Origin: Clostridium sp.
GTDB taxonomy: Bacteria > Bacillota > Clostridia > Clostridiales > Clostridiaceae
Direction: 5' to 3'
Assembly: GCF_021372645.1 (NCBI RefSeq)
Contig: NZ_JAJFUC010000094.1
Location: 1-53,208 of the forward strand
Length of the DNA: 53,208 bases
Shown here: piece after piece, positions 43,418 through 52,470 of the stretch
Numbering within the stretch: the first letter of the stretch is position 1
Layout of the letters: each line of letters begins with the position of its first letter
Translations under genes and position numbers: made by a program
The notes under the pieces: model-generated
Database searches by the model: none
What the model was told of the DNA's origin: nothing
What the model saw: the letters and a program-made list of their open reading frames with translations, nothing else

Positions 43418-44905
43418 TTGAAGCTATTATTTAACAAGAAAAGTTCAGAGAACAAAGAAATTACCAATAAAGGAATTATAACTAAAAAGTTCCTAAATAA
43501 AAAGATAATAAGTGTAATATGTGTATTACTTGTTATAGCTTTAGGATTTACAATCTACAAAGTTAAATTTGCTAAAAAAGCGAATACAACACAAAGTAAT
43601 GTTAAGTATACTACCCTTAAGAAAACAAATATTTCAACTGCCATTAGTTCTTCAGGGGCTATAAAAAGTGGAGATTCTACAAATGTGTATTCAAACTTTT
43701 CATATAATGTTGAAAGCATCAAGGTAGAGGTTGGAGATGTAGTGAAAAAAGGAGATGTATTAGCAACAATAGATACTACAACTTTGGAAGAAGACATTGC
43801 TCAGTCAACTCAAAGTGTTACTGCTAATGAAGCAAAAGCTAGTTTAGCAGTAAATACTGCAAAGCAAAAATATGACAATTTACAATATTTATATGATAAT
43901 AATTTGAATACAGACATAATAAATGCAGAAAAAGCTGTTGATACAGCAAAACTTGATTTAGAAGATAAAACTAAAACTTATGAATATGATAAAGCAATGC
44001 TTGCAAATGGAGCAATGTCACAAGATGCAGTGAACAAAGCAGAAATAGCTGTTGAGAATGCACAAAGTACTTCTGACAAAGCAACTGTTGCATTAGAAGC
44101 TACAAAGGTTACTACTAATCAAAGTCTAGCTGAAGCAAAAACTGCTTATGAAACTGCACAGGCAAGTGCTAATGATAAAAGTGCTAGACTTCAATTAGAA
44201 AATAAGCAAGCAGAATTAAAAAATCGTGAAGTAGTAGCTCCGGTTGATGGAACAATAACTAATGTAAATGCAGTAGTAGGTGTACAAGCTAGTGGGGCAC
44301 TATTCGTAATTCAAGATTTAAATAATTTAATAGTAAATGTAAGTGTTGATGAAACAGATATTGCCAAGGTAAAAGTTGGACAAAGAGCTGAAATAACAAC
44401 AGATGCATCAGGCGCAGATATTATTGCGGGTGAAGTTGTAAGTGCTGAACCGGTTTCTAGTACAGCTAGTGCAAGTACTAGTAGTACTAGTAGCAGCAGT
44501 GGTAGTAGCAAAACTACTACTAGTACTACTAGTAATTCAACAAGTAGTGATGTAACATTTAATGTTAAAGTGCAACTAACAGGTAAAAATGATAAGGTAA
44601 AAATAGGTATGAATTCCGTAGTAAACATTATTACAGATGAAAAGAATGACATATACTCAGTACCATATGGAGCAGTGGTTAAGAATAAGGGAGAAAGTTC
44701 AGTATATGCTGCAGTAAAACAAGGTACACAATATATTGTTAAAGAAATTCCTGTAACTAAAGGTATAGAATCAGCTGCTAATGTTGAAATTGAGGGTGCA
44801 GATCTTTCGGATGGGATGATTATACTTAGTGATCCATCAAGTTATTCAGTTGGAAGTAATGTAGCAATAAGTGATGCAACACCAAGTAGGAAACAAAATA
44901 AGTAG
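43418..44905 (+). CDS. HlyD/MacA-type membrane fusion adaptor
   Basis: This 495-residue protein has one N-terminal transmembrane segment (about 28-48), a biotinyl-lipoyl-like half-domain, a long coiled-coil hairpin (about 125-260, rich in Ala/Lys/Glu), and beta-barrel and membrane-proximal domains. A Ser/Thr-rich, low-complexity insert (about 345-385) interrupts the barrel. It should link the ABC permease to the TolC-like protein. The TTG start at 43418 follows AAGAAGGA, and the gene begins 1 base after the upstream stop, so it is translationally coupled. Confidence 0.9.
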   Translation: MKLLFNKKSSENKEITNKGIITKKFLNKKIISVICVLLVIALGFTIYKVKFAKKANTTQSNVKYTTLKKTNISTAISSSGAIKSGDSTNVYSNFSYNVESIKVEVGDVVKKGDVLATIDTTTLEEDIAQSTQSVTANEAKASLAVNTAKQKYDNLQYLYDNNLNTDIINAEKAVDTAKLDLEDKTKTYEYDKAMLANGAMSQDAVNKAEIAVENAQSTSDKATVALEATKVTTNQSLAEAKTAYETAQASANDKSARLQLENKQAELKNREVVAPVDGTITNVNAVVGVQASGALFVIQDLNNLIVNVSVDETDIAKVKVGQRAEITTDASGADIIAGEVVSAEPVSSTASASTSSTSSSSGSSKTTTSTTSNSTSSDVTFNVKVQLTGKNDKVKIGMNSVVNIITDEKNDIYSVPYGAVVKNKGESSVYAAVKQGTQYIVKEIPVTKGIESAANVEIEGADLSDGMIILSDPSSYSVGSNVAISDATPSRKQNK

Positions 44906-44918
44906 GGAGGTGAATTTT

Positions 44919-45656
44919 TTGAGTAATAATATAATAGAAATGAAAAATATTATTAAAAGCTTTTATATAGGAACTCCAAATGAATTAAATATTTTAAAAG
45001 GGATTGACATTACAGTAAAAGAAGGGGAATTTGTATCTATTATTGGAACATCGGGTTCTGGAAAAAGTACTTTGATGAATATTATAGGTGCACTTGATAG
45101 ACCAACATCTGGAAAATATGTATTAGATGGTACTAATATTGATGAAATATCAGATAATGGTTTATCAGAAGTAAGAAATAAGCAAATAGGATTTGTATTT
45201 CAAACCTATAATTTAATACCAAGAAGTTCAGCTTTAAAAAATGTTGAATTACCAATGCTTTATTATGGTATGAATAAAAAAGATAGAAGACAACGTGCAG
45301 AAGAGCTTCTAGAACTTGTTGGAATGAAAGACAGAATGTCTCATCAACCTAGTGAATTATCAGGAGGGCAAAAGCAAAGAGTTGCAATTGCTCGTGCTCT
45401 TGCAAATAATCCCAGTATAATACTTGCAGATGAACCAACAGGAGCTCTTGACTCTACAACTGGAAGAATGGTTATGGATTTATTTCATAAAATTCATGAA
45501 GAAGAAGGAAAAACCATTGTGCTTATAACTCACAATAATGAACTTGCAGAAGAAACTCAAAGAATTATAACTTTAAGAGACGGAAATATAACATCAGTTG
45601 CAGATAATGAAAAGTATTATAGAAGATTCCGAGAAGAGGAAAAAATATGTTTATAA
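44919..45656 (+). CDS. MacB-type ABC transporter ATP-binding protein
   Basis: This 245-residue ATPase powers the exporter. Motifs: Walker A GTSGSGKST, Q-loop VFQTYNL, signature LSGGQKQR, Walker B ILADEPTGALD and switch His in ITHNN. It belongs to the LolD/MacB/FtsE branch. The start is TTG 44919, about 6 bases after GGGAGGTG that overlaps the adaptor's stop; an open frame from 44871 overlaps the adaptor gene and lacks a site. Confidence 0.95.
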   Translation: MSNNIIEMKNIIKSFYIGTPNELNILKGIDITVKEGEFVSIIGTSGSGKSTLMNIIGALDRPTSGKYVLDGTNIDEISDNGLSEVRNKQIGFVFQTYNLIPRSSALKNVELPMLYYGMNKKDRRQRAEELLELVGMKDRMSHQPSELSGGQKQRVAIARALANNPSIILADEPTGALDSTTGRMVMDLFHKIHEEEGKTIVLITHNNELAEETQRIITLRDGNITSVADNEKYYRRFREEEKICL

Positions 45657-47086
45657 AAGAAAATATACTGCTTGCTATAGCAGGCCTTAGAGCTAATAAA
45701 ATGCGTTCGTTACTTACAATGCTTGGAATAATAATAGGTATAGCATCTGTAATTGGTGTTGTTTCAGTTGGAAATGCAATGACATCTTCTGTAACAAGTT
45801 CAATGTCTTCAATGGGTGCTACTAATATTACGGTTAATGTTCAAGAAAAAAGCACAACAAGTACTACTAGTAAAAATAATACAAGTGGAAATAATTCAGC
45901 TGGCAGCTCACAAGCTGGTAACAAAGGAACACAAGCCGGTGGTAACGCACAAGGTGGTAACAGAGGTACACAAGCTGGTGGCGGTGGAATACCAGGTGTC
46001 GGTGGCGGTGGAAGTTTTGGTGGTGGTGGAGCACCAGGCGGCGGTGGTGGCAGGCAAGGTAAGTCAAGTAGTACGGCAAAGGATATTGATCTTATGACTA
46101 TGGATCAGATAAACACATTACAAGAAAATTTTAGTGATAAAATAAGTTCCATAAGTATGAATGAAAGCGATGTTTCAGGTAAAGTTAAAAATGAGACAAC
46201 ATTTGCTAATATAAATACAGTGGGTACAAATGTTGGCTATCAAGATGTTAAGAATATAGCAATGCAAGAAGGAAGATATCTTGGACAAAATGATATTGAT
46301 GAAGTAAAAAATGTTGCAGTAGTTTCTGATAAATTAGCAGTAAAAATATTTGGTAATACGGATCCTATAGGTCAAGATATAAAAGTTTATACATCAAATG
46401 CTATTTTCACATATACTGTAGTTGGAGTATATAAATATCAAGCGTCAGGTAATAGTAGAACAACATCTGATGATAATTTAACTACAGATTTATATATTCC
46501 GATAAGTGTTGCAAAGAAAACAGCAACTAATAAAAATTATCAAACATTTACAATAAAACCTAAGGATGGTGTGGATGTTCAAGCATTTACAACTGAAGTA
46601 ACAACTTATTTATCTACGCTTTATGCAAGAAATAGCAAGTTTGAAGCTGTGGCAAGTAATATGGAAAGTATGCTTGAATCAAGGACATCAATGATGAGTT
46701 CAATATCAATTGCTATATCTGCAATTGCTGGAATATCACTTTTAGTTGGTGGAATTGGAGTAATGAATATAATGCTTGTTTCTGTTACTGAAAGAACAAG
46801 AGAAATAGGAACGAGAAAAGCACTTGGAGCCAAGAGCAGTCATATACAAATGCAATTTATAGTTGAATCAATTATAATATGTTCAATAGGTGGCATTCTG
46901 GGAATACTCCTTGGTGTAGGACTTGGTACAATGGGTTCAAAAGCAATGGGATATTCAGCAGCAATATCACCATGGGTAATTATAATAAGTTTCGGATTTT
47001 CAATGTTTATTGGTGTTTTCTTTGGATATTATCCAGCTAAGAAGGCAGCAAAGCTTGACCCAATTGAAGCACTTAGATACGAATAA
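45647..47086 (+). CDS. MacB-type ABC permease with glycine-rich extracellular insert
   Basis: This 479-residue permease has an N-terminal transmembrane helix (about 20-42), a large extracellular MacB_PCD domain (about 45-330) and a C-terminal FtsX domain with three helices (about 355-475), including the conserved RTREIGTRKALGAK segment. Right after the first helix, about 80 residues (67-145) are Ser/Thr/Asn/Gly-rich, then almost pure Gly with Ala/Gln, absent from typical MacB. Start ATG 45647 overlaps the ATPase gene by 10 bases. Substrate unknown; peptide, lipid or drug is possible. Confidence 0.92.
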   Translation: MFIKENILLAIAGLRANKMRSLLTMLGIIIGIASVIGVVSVGNAMTSSVTSSMSSMGATNITVNVQEKSTTSTTSKNNTSGNNSAGSSQAGNKGTQAGGNAQGGNRGTQAGGGGIPGVGGGGSFGGGGAPGGGGGRQGKSSSTAKDIDLMTMDQINTLQENFSDKISSISMNESDVSGKVKNETTFANINTVGTNVGYQDVKNIAMQEGRYLGQNDIDEVKNVAVVSDKLAVKIFGNTDPIGQDIKVYTSNAIFTYTVVGVYKYQASGNSRTTSDDNLTTDLYIPISVAKKTATNKNYQTFTIKPKDGVDVQAFTTEVTTYLSTLYARNSKFEAVASNMESMLESRTSMMSSISIAISAIAGISLLVGGIGVMNIMLVSVTERTREIGTRKALGAKSSHIQMQFIVESIIICSIGGILGILLGVGLGTMGSKAMGYSAAISPWVIIISFGFSMFIGVFFGYYPAKKAAKLDPIEALRYE

Positions 47087-47148
47087 AATTATAATGATAA
47101 CTTTAAAGAATTAATTATTAATTAAGGATAAAAACTCAGAGTTAAAAT

Positions 47149-47187
47149 GACAGTCCAAAGCTAAGATTTGGATTGTCACTTTTTTTG
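47149..47187. terminator. Terminator of the export operon
   Basis: GACAGTCCAAA and TTTGGATTGTC pair with one G-T pair around a GCTAAGA loop, followed by seven T. It faces the convergent YtaF-like gene. Confidence 0.85.
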
Positions 47188-47195
47188 ATTATGCC

Positions 47196-47819
47196 TTATA
47201 TAAAGGCTTCATATATTCCTAAAATTATTAAAATTATTCCAGAAACTAAATTTGAATATTTGTTAAACCATTTTGAGATATAAATATCAGAATTTAAATA
47301 TCCTAAATAAACACTAACTATAGTAATAATAAAATTAAAGAATACACTAATACTAATACTAATTCCAGTCATACTAGCTGCAAAACCAGTGAATAGATTA
47401 TTTTGTAGAAGAGCAAGAGAAAGATTTAAACATTCTTTTATATCTATATGATTTGATTTATCAGAATCTATTGCATTAGTATCCTCTAAAATATTTTCAT
47501 ATTTCAATGAGCTTTCAAAATAATAAGAAGTATCATAGCCAGCATGTTTTGTTTCTAATCTAATATATTCAACTATAAAATAAACTCCAATAAAGCTTAA
47601 AAGGATAGCACCAAATATGTTACCAAGCGACCGTTGAAATAAATGCAGAATTAATTTACCAAAATACATGGAAATAAATGTACCCATAGAAGTTATTATT
47701 GCAAGTAATAGTGTGATAAATTTAGTTAAATGTATTTTTTTGATTCCATAAGATAAAGAAACTTTTAAGGTGTTTAAATTTGAAGAAATAGATAATAAAA
47801 ATGGTGATAAAAAAATCAT
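47196..47819 (-). CDS. YtaF/MntP-like membrane protein
   Basis: This 207-residue protein has about six transmembrane segments in two repeats, with a polar loop (about residues 115-145) between. The opening ISSNLNTLKVSLSYGIKK resembles the SxDN/xxVxxxYG motif of MntP manganese exporters and sporulation protein YtaF. In MntP the conserved Asp binds metal; here the position reads Asn-Leu-Asn-Thr, so transport ability is uncertain. AGGAG lies 7 bases before the ATG. Role is inferred. Confidence 0.75.
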   Translation of the reverse strand: MIFLSPFLLSISSNLNTLKVSLSYGIKKIHLTKFITLLLAIITSMGTFISMYFGKLILHLFQRSLGNIFGAILLSFIGVYFIVEYIRLETKHAGYDTSYYFESSLKYENILEDTNAIDSDKSNHIDIKECLNLSLALLQNNLFTGFAASMTGISISISVFFNFIITIVSVYLGYLNSDIYISKWFNKYSNLVSGIILIILGIYEAFI

Positions 47820-48138
47820 ATGAAACTCCTAAGAATTACTTTAATACAATATATTCATATAATCCAAAAAGGATTATATTTTGATAAATTTATAAAATAT
47901 GTGCACAAATATTATGAAAAATGACTGAAATGTTTACATATAATCAACAGTATGGTAAAATACAGGTAATGTTTTTAAAATTTAAAGAGGTGATGATAGG
48001 TGGGGTTAATAAGAAAGTAGATAAGAAAATAATATTTATTATTAAGCTTCGAGGTGTGGTTGAAGGACTGTATCTGGAAATTAAAAAGCACATGGAAGCG
48101 AAGATTATAATAAATATATATTTTGGGAGGCTAATTAA
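47820..48138. other. Upstream region of leuA
   Basis: This 319-bp gap between the divergent YtaF-like gene and leuA contains a possible 50-codon leader ORF at 47993. I saw no T-box core (TGGTACCGCG-like) or leucine-rich leader peptide. Confidence 0.4.
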
Positions 48139-48145
48139 ATGTTAA
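47993..48145 (+). CDS. Possible 50-residue leader ORF overlapping leuA
   Basis: This small frame would encode a basic peptide (KKVDKKIIFIIKLRG..., ending LIKC). Its stop overlaps the leuA start as ATGTTAA, suggesting possible translational coupling. GAGGTGAT is adjacent but only 2 bases from the ATG, so the start is poor. It is not leucine-rich, which argues against a classic attenuator. May be spurious. Confidence 0.3.
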   Translation: MIGGVNKKVDKKIIFIIKLRGVVEGLYLEIKKHMEAKIIINIYFGRLIKC

Positions 48146-49809
48146 ATTATAAAAAATATAAAAGATTTGAGACAATAAAACTAAAGGATAGAACATGGCC
48201 AGATAATGAAATAACTAAGGCACCAATTTGGTGTAGTGTTGATTTAAGAGATGGAAATCAAGCTCTTATAAATCCAATGACGGTAGATGAAAAAGTAGAA
48301 TTTTTTAATTTACTTGTTAAGCTTGGATTTAAAGAAATTGAAGTAGGATTTCCTTCAGCATCACAAATTGAATATGACTTTTTAAGAAAACTAATAGATG
48401 AAAATCATATTCCTGATGACGTTAAGGTACAAGTATTAACTCAAGCTAGACCACATCTAATTGAAAGAACTTTTGAAGCTTTAGAGGGTGTAAAACAAGC
48501 AATTGTTCATATATATAATTCAACTTCAGTACTTCAAAGAGACGTTGTATTTAATATGAGTAAAGAAGAAATTAAAGAAATTGCAGTTGAAGGAACTAAA
48601 TTAGTTAAAGAATATGCAAAAGACTTTAATGGAGAGGTATTTTTAGAATATTCTCCAGAAAGCTTTACAGGAACAGAAGTTGAATATGCACTAGAAATTT
48701 GTGATGCTGTTTTAGATACATGGGGAGCAACTAAGGAAAATAAGGTTATAGTTAATCTTCCATCAACAGTACAAATGGATACTCCAAATATTTATGCTGA
48801 TCAAATTGAATGGATGTGTAGAAACTTTAAAGATAGGGAAAGAGTAATTGTAAGTTTACATCCTCATAATGATAGAGGAACTGGAGTTGCTGATGCAGAA
48901 CTTGCTCTTTTAGCAGGAGCTGATAGAGTTGAAGGAACTTTATTTGGTAATGGAGAAAGAACTGGGAATGTTGATGTATTGAATATTGCATATAACATGT
49001 TCTCCCATGGAGTTGATCCTAAGTTAAATATTGATAATATAAACGAAATAATAGAAGTATATGAAAGATGTGTTAAAATACCAGTACATGTAAGACATCC
49101 ATATGCAGGTAACCTTGTATTTACAGCATTCTCAGGTTCACATCAAGATGCTATAAATAAGGGAATGAAGAAATATCAAGAAAGACATGATAATATATGG
49201 CAAGTACCATATTTGCCAATAGATCCAAGTGACTTAGGCAGAGAATATGAAGCTTTAGTTAGAATTAACAGCCAATCAGGCAAAGGTGGAATTGCTTTTG
49301 TTATGGATCATTGTTATGGATTTAAGATTCCAAAGACTATGCAAAAAGAATTTGCAGATGTAATTCAAAAACTTTCAGAAGAAAAAGGAGAAGTATCTCC
49401 AGCAGAAGTTATGGAAGCTTTTGAAAAGGAATATTTAAAGATAGAAACACCATTTAAGTTAGTTAAATGTACGATTTCTGATATCTCAGATGACGATGGT
49501 GAAGAAGACACTAAGGTAAATGTAACTATAGTTCATAACGGACAATCAAAGGAAATTGAAGGTATAGGAAATGGACCTATAGATGCATTTAAAAACTCAC
49601 TAGCTGAAAGTAGATTAATCAATATTAATATTATAGATTACACAGAACATGCTTTAAGTACTGGTTCTGAAGCAAAAGCAGCATCTTATGTATATATGGA
49701 AAGAAATGATACAGGAAAGAAGACCTTTGGTGTTGGCGTTGATAGCAATATTACAAGAGCATCAATTAAATCGATGATTAGTGCAATTAATCGTCTATAT
49801 TCTAAATAA
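48139..49809 (+). CDS. leuA: 2-isopropylmalate synthase
   Basis: This 556-residue enzyme condenses acetyl-CoA with 2-oxoisovalerate, the first step of leucine synthesis. The HMGL-like TIM barrel (about 30-310) has the metal/catalytic motifs CSVDLRDGNQAL and LHPHNDRGTG; the C-terminal LeuA_dimer domain (about 420-550) is the leucine feedback domain. It matches the longer type-2 LeuA that starts with an extra N-terminal segment (RTWPDNEITKAP). GGGAGG precedes the ATG. leuB/C/D are not adjacent in this window. Confidence 0.95.
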   Translation: MLNYKKYKRFETIKLKDRTWPDNEITKAPIWCSVDLRDGNQALINPMTVDEKVEFFNLLVKLGFKEIEVGFPSASQIEYDFLRKLIDENHIPDDVKVQVLTQARPHLIERTFEALEGVKQAIVHIYNSTSVLQRDVVFNMSKEEIKEIAVEGTKLVKEYAKDFNGEVFLEYSPESFTGTEVEYALEICDAVLDTWGATKENKVIVNLPSTVQMDTPNIYADQIEWMCRNFKDRERVIVSLHPHNDRGTGVADAELALLAGADRVEGTLFGNGERTGNVDVLNIAYNMFSHGVDPKLNIDNINEIIEVYERCVKIPVHVRHPYAGNLVFTAFSGSHQDAINKGMKKYQERHDNIWQVPYLPIDPSDLGREYEALVRINSQSGKGGIAFVMDHCYGFKIPKTMQKEFADVIQKLSEEKGEVSPAEVMEAFEKEYLKIETPFKLVKCTISDISDDDGEEDTKVNVTIVHNGQSKEIEGIGNGPIDAFKNSLAESRLININIIDYTEHALSTGSEAKAASYVYMERNDTGKKTFGVGVDSNITRASIKSMISAINRLYSK

Positions 49810-49819
49810 GATATATGTT

Positions 49820-49858
49820 AAAATATTCCTATATATTTATATATAGGAATATTTTGTT
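49820..49858 (+). terminator. Terminator of leuA
   Basis: AAAATATTCCTATATA pairs with TATATAGGAATATTTT around a short AT loop. It lies just upstream of the truncated nuclease-domain gene. Confidence 0.8.
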
Positions 49859-49861
49859 GGA

Positions 49862-50158
49862 ATGTTAATTTCTTTAAACGATACTCATGAAGTTTTATCT
49901 AATAGAGAAAGTGGCTATGGCAGATATGATGTAATGATAATACCTAGAGATACTTCTAAATTAGGTATTGTTATAGAATTTAAGAAACTTGATCCAGATG
50001 ATTATGAGACTTTAGAGGAGACAGCAGCAGAAGCATTGAGTCAAATCAAAGATAAAAAATATTCTATAACTTTGGAAAATAGAGGCGTAGAAAATATAAA
50101 AGAGATTGGTATTGTGTTTAAAGGTAAAGATATATATATCAAAGAAAATGGAAAATAG
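49862..50158 (+). pseudogene. 5'-truncated PD-(D/E)XK nuclease-like fragment (DUF1703-type)
   Basis: The 98-residue frame matches only the C-terminal part of the AAA-ATPase-like/PD-(D/E)XK nuclease family common in clostridia: VLSNRESGYGRYDVMII and GIVIEFKKLD, where the Asp and the E-x-K are the nuclease core. The ATPase half (about 400 residues) is missing, and the fragment begins directly after the leuA terminator with no good ribosome site. It is probably a leftover from a recombination or deletion event. Confidence 0.7.
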
Positions 50159-50163
50159 ATTAG

Positions 50164-50200
50164 GGTCTTGGCAGTATTATATTACGGTCAAGACCATTTT
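50164..50200 (+). terminator. Hairpin after the truncated nuclease gene
   Basis: GGTCTTG (50164-50170) pairs with CAAGACC (50189-50195), followed by ATTTTAATTTT. The loop is 18 bases. Confidence 0.6.
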
Positions 50201-50334
50201 AATTTTACGAAAAAATTATTGTAATTTGAATAAGTTTGATAGAGCTGTAATATAGAAAAATTAGTGAATTAATTTTAGGAAAATAGTTTTAAATGTTCCT
50301 AGAAAACTTTGTTTATAGACTCATATAGGAAGAT

Positions 50335-50394
50335 TTAAGGTATATTAAAGAAAATAACAAGCATGCTGATTTGTTTTTATTTTAATATGTCTAA
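50335..50394. mobile_element. Compact MITE-like palindrome
   Basis: TTAAGGTATATTAAAGAAAA at the left and TTTTATTTTAATATGTCTAA at the right are inverted copies related to the ends at 3503 and 19103. Both halves include a GCATGC-like centre. About 60 bp, non-coding. Confidence 0.5.
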
Positions 50395-50648
50395 GTAAGT
50401 TGATAAAGAATTAATTTAAGCATAGACAGTTGGTCTGTGCTTTTTGCGTAAAGGGATATAATTTGAAATTAAGTGTAACTATTTAGGTAGTTTTGGAAAA
50501 AATAATGTTATTTGGTATAAGTTGTAGTACAATTATATTATAAATTATCAAATGATGAGTATGTCTATAATGGGAAGTTGGAAAGCACCAGTGATTCAAT
50601 TTTATAATAATGTTGATAAACTAAAATGTATACTTTGAGGAGGGTTTT

Positions 50649-51497
50649 ATGATGTATTTTTTTGAGTTATATAATTCGTTAGATGGGAAAGAAAAGGTAA
50701 CTTTTGTCGGAATAATAATAACTTTTGTAGGAGTTTTTTTTACATTTATAGCTGGTGTGGTGAATATCTATATTTCCCAAAAAAAATTAAGCATTGAAAA
50801 CATTACATCCAATAGAGTTGAATGGATTAATACCTTACGAAAATATGTTTCTGATTTTATTATTGTATCAGATCTTAATAATATACAATCAATGGAAGTG
50901 AATAAAACAAGTGCTAGTAAATTTAGAGAAGATTTGTTGAGAGCAAGTTCGTTAATTAAATTACATTTAAACTTTAAAGGAGTGATTGATAAAAGAATAC
51001 TTATTGAACTTGAAGAAGCTATAAATAAACTAAATTTGTTTGTTCATTTGAGATTAATTAATAAGGCAATGAACATTGAAAATTCAAAAAGTGGACTAAA
51101 ACTATACTTTGATAAATATACGGATAGTAATTTATTAGATTATTTAATTAATTACTATAATAAAGATAATGAAGTTATTGAATCATCAATTAATAGCAAT
51201 CAATTAGCGTTGAAAGAATTGAAAAAAACAATAATTGATAAATATTTCATGGAAACTAATGGGGAATTTTATGGGGAAAAATTTAAAACAGAAATTGATA
51301 GTCAGCTAGATTCAATTATTGAACAAGTAGGTAATAGTCGTTATAATATTATAAAATTGACACAGATATATTTAAAATCTGAATGGATTAGAGTAAAAAA
51401 GGAATCAAAGGCATGGCCATTTAATATATATTTTGAAAAACATATAATCAAAAAATTAGAAACAGAGTGGGATGAATTTAATTCAAATTTATGTTGA
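50649..51497 (+). CDS. Unknown protein with one N-terminal membrane segment
   Basis: I do not recognise this 282-residue protein. Residues about 20-42 form one hydrophobic segment (GIIITFVGVFFTFIAGV), followed by a long helical cytoplasmic part (NRVEWINTLRKYVSDF near residue 57). Such single-pass proteins occur in accessory regions of many bacteria without a known role. AGGAGG precedes the ATG. The genes around it look like an accessory tail. Confidence 0.65.
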   Translation: MMYFFELYNSLDGKEKVTFVGIIITFVGVFFTFIAGVVNIYISQKKLSIENITSNRVEWINTLRKYVSDFIIVSDLNNIQSMEVNKTSASKFREDLLRASSLIKLHLNFKGVIDKRILIELEEAINKLNLFVHLRLINKAMNIENSKSGLKLYFDKYTDSNLLDYLINYYNKDNEVIESSINSNQLALKELKKTIIDKYFMETNGEFYGEKFKTEIDSQLDSIIEQVGNSRYNIIKLTQIYLKSEWIRVKKESKAWPFNIYFEKHIIKKLETEWDEFNSNLC

Positions 51498-51660
51498 TAT
51501 GACTTTATATGTTACTGAAAGAAGTATGAAAAGAGATTTTGATTATAGGTAATCGTTGAATTAATTGGGTTTTTATGTAATGATTATATATGTTGAAATA
51601 GAAATTATTTTATAGTAGATTGACTGGTGGATAAATATGTTAATTGGGGGATGAACAAAA

Positions 51661-52446
51661 ATGAAAAAAATAATTAGTGTTCTTTTAGCATGTATTATGG
51701 TTATGGCATTAGTTGGATGTGGTGGCAATTCGAACAAACATGAAGGTGAAGCAAAAACGCCGTCAGGTTCAAAGATTCAAAAAGGTAAAGATTATAACAA
51801 GGTAGTTGATGACTTTAAATCAAAAGGATTCAAGAACATCAAAACAGAAAAGCTTGAAGATTTAATTACAGGTTTGATGACAAAAGATGGAGAAGTTGAA
51901 GAAGTATCTGTTGGCGGCGATGTCAATTATTCTGCAGATGAATGGATATCTGAAGATGCAGAGGTTATTATTAAGTATCACACATTCAAAGGAAAAGATA
52001 CTGAGAGTTCAGTAGAATCTGAGGCAAAGGCTGATTCAAATGCAAAAAAAACGACAGTAGAACTCTTAACAATAGATAATTGCAAAGATTTGGCAGAAAT
52101 ACTTAGTACAAAAGATGAGTTTAATCCTCTTATTAAAGAATTTGCTAAGAAGTATGCTGGAAAAACAATTGAGTTTGATGGTAATACCGCTGCTGTGAAT
52201 CAACACGGAGATTATAAAACAAGATTTGACTATCTAATTCATACTGGAGACTATAATAAAACTAGTGTCTCGGGACCTTCTTTCCAATTTAGAGATGTTA
52301 ATTATTTAGATTTGCATCTCACAGGAGATAGTGTTCCAGATACTTTAGGTGCAGGTCTTAATATCCATATCATTGCTACGGTTGGAGAATATAATGAAAC
52401 TTCCGGTCTTTTTCAACTCAAGCCAGTTTCTATTAAAATGAGATAA
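51661..52446 (+). CDS. DUF4839 lipoprotein with PASTA-like region
   Basis: This 261-residue exported lipoprotein has a lipobox LVGC (Cys near residue 20) after a typical signal. Residues about 40-118 resemble a PASTA domain (KVVDDFKSKGFKNI... EDAEVIIKY), which may bind wall fragments. The C-terminal part (about 135-260) matches DUF4839: FAKKYAGKTIEFDG, YKTRFDYLIHTGDY, FRFDVNYLDL-like. A poly-G ribosome site GGGGGATGAAC precedes the ATG. Function unknown; anchored outside the membrane. Confidence 0.82.
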   Translation: MKKIISVLLACIMVMALVGCGGNSNKHEGEAKTPSGSKIQKGKDYNKVVDDFKSKGFKNIKTEKLEDLITGLMTKDGEVEEVSVGGDVNYSADEWISEDAEVIIKYHTFKGKDTESSVESEAKADSNAKKTTVELLTIDNCKDLAEILSTKDEFNPLIKEFAKKYAGKTIEFDGNTAAVNQHGDYKTRFDYLIHTGDYNKTSVSGPSFQFRDVNYLDLHLTGDSVPDTLGAGLNIHIIATVGEYNETSGLFQLKPVSIKMR

Positions 52447-52470
52447 ATGTGATTAAAGAGGTGAGTAACA

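Larger units (their letters stand above)
50159..50648. other. Intergenic stretch with hairpins and MITE-like palindrome
   Basis: This 490-bp region holds a hairpin at 50164-50199 (GGTCTTG/CAAGACC followed by T-run), a MITE-like palindrome at 50335-50394, and a further hairpin with T-run at about 50417-50446 (AAGCATAGACAG/CTGTGCTT). The rest leads to the next gene's AGGAGG site. No gene was seen. Confidence 0.5.

Noticed and set aside
45816-46097. 93-residue forward open frame inside the permease gene
   Set aside because: It is the shifted frame of the repetitive glycine-rich insert and lacks its own ribosome site.
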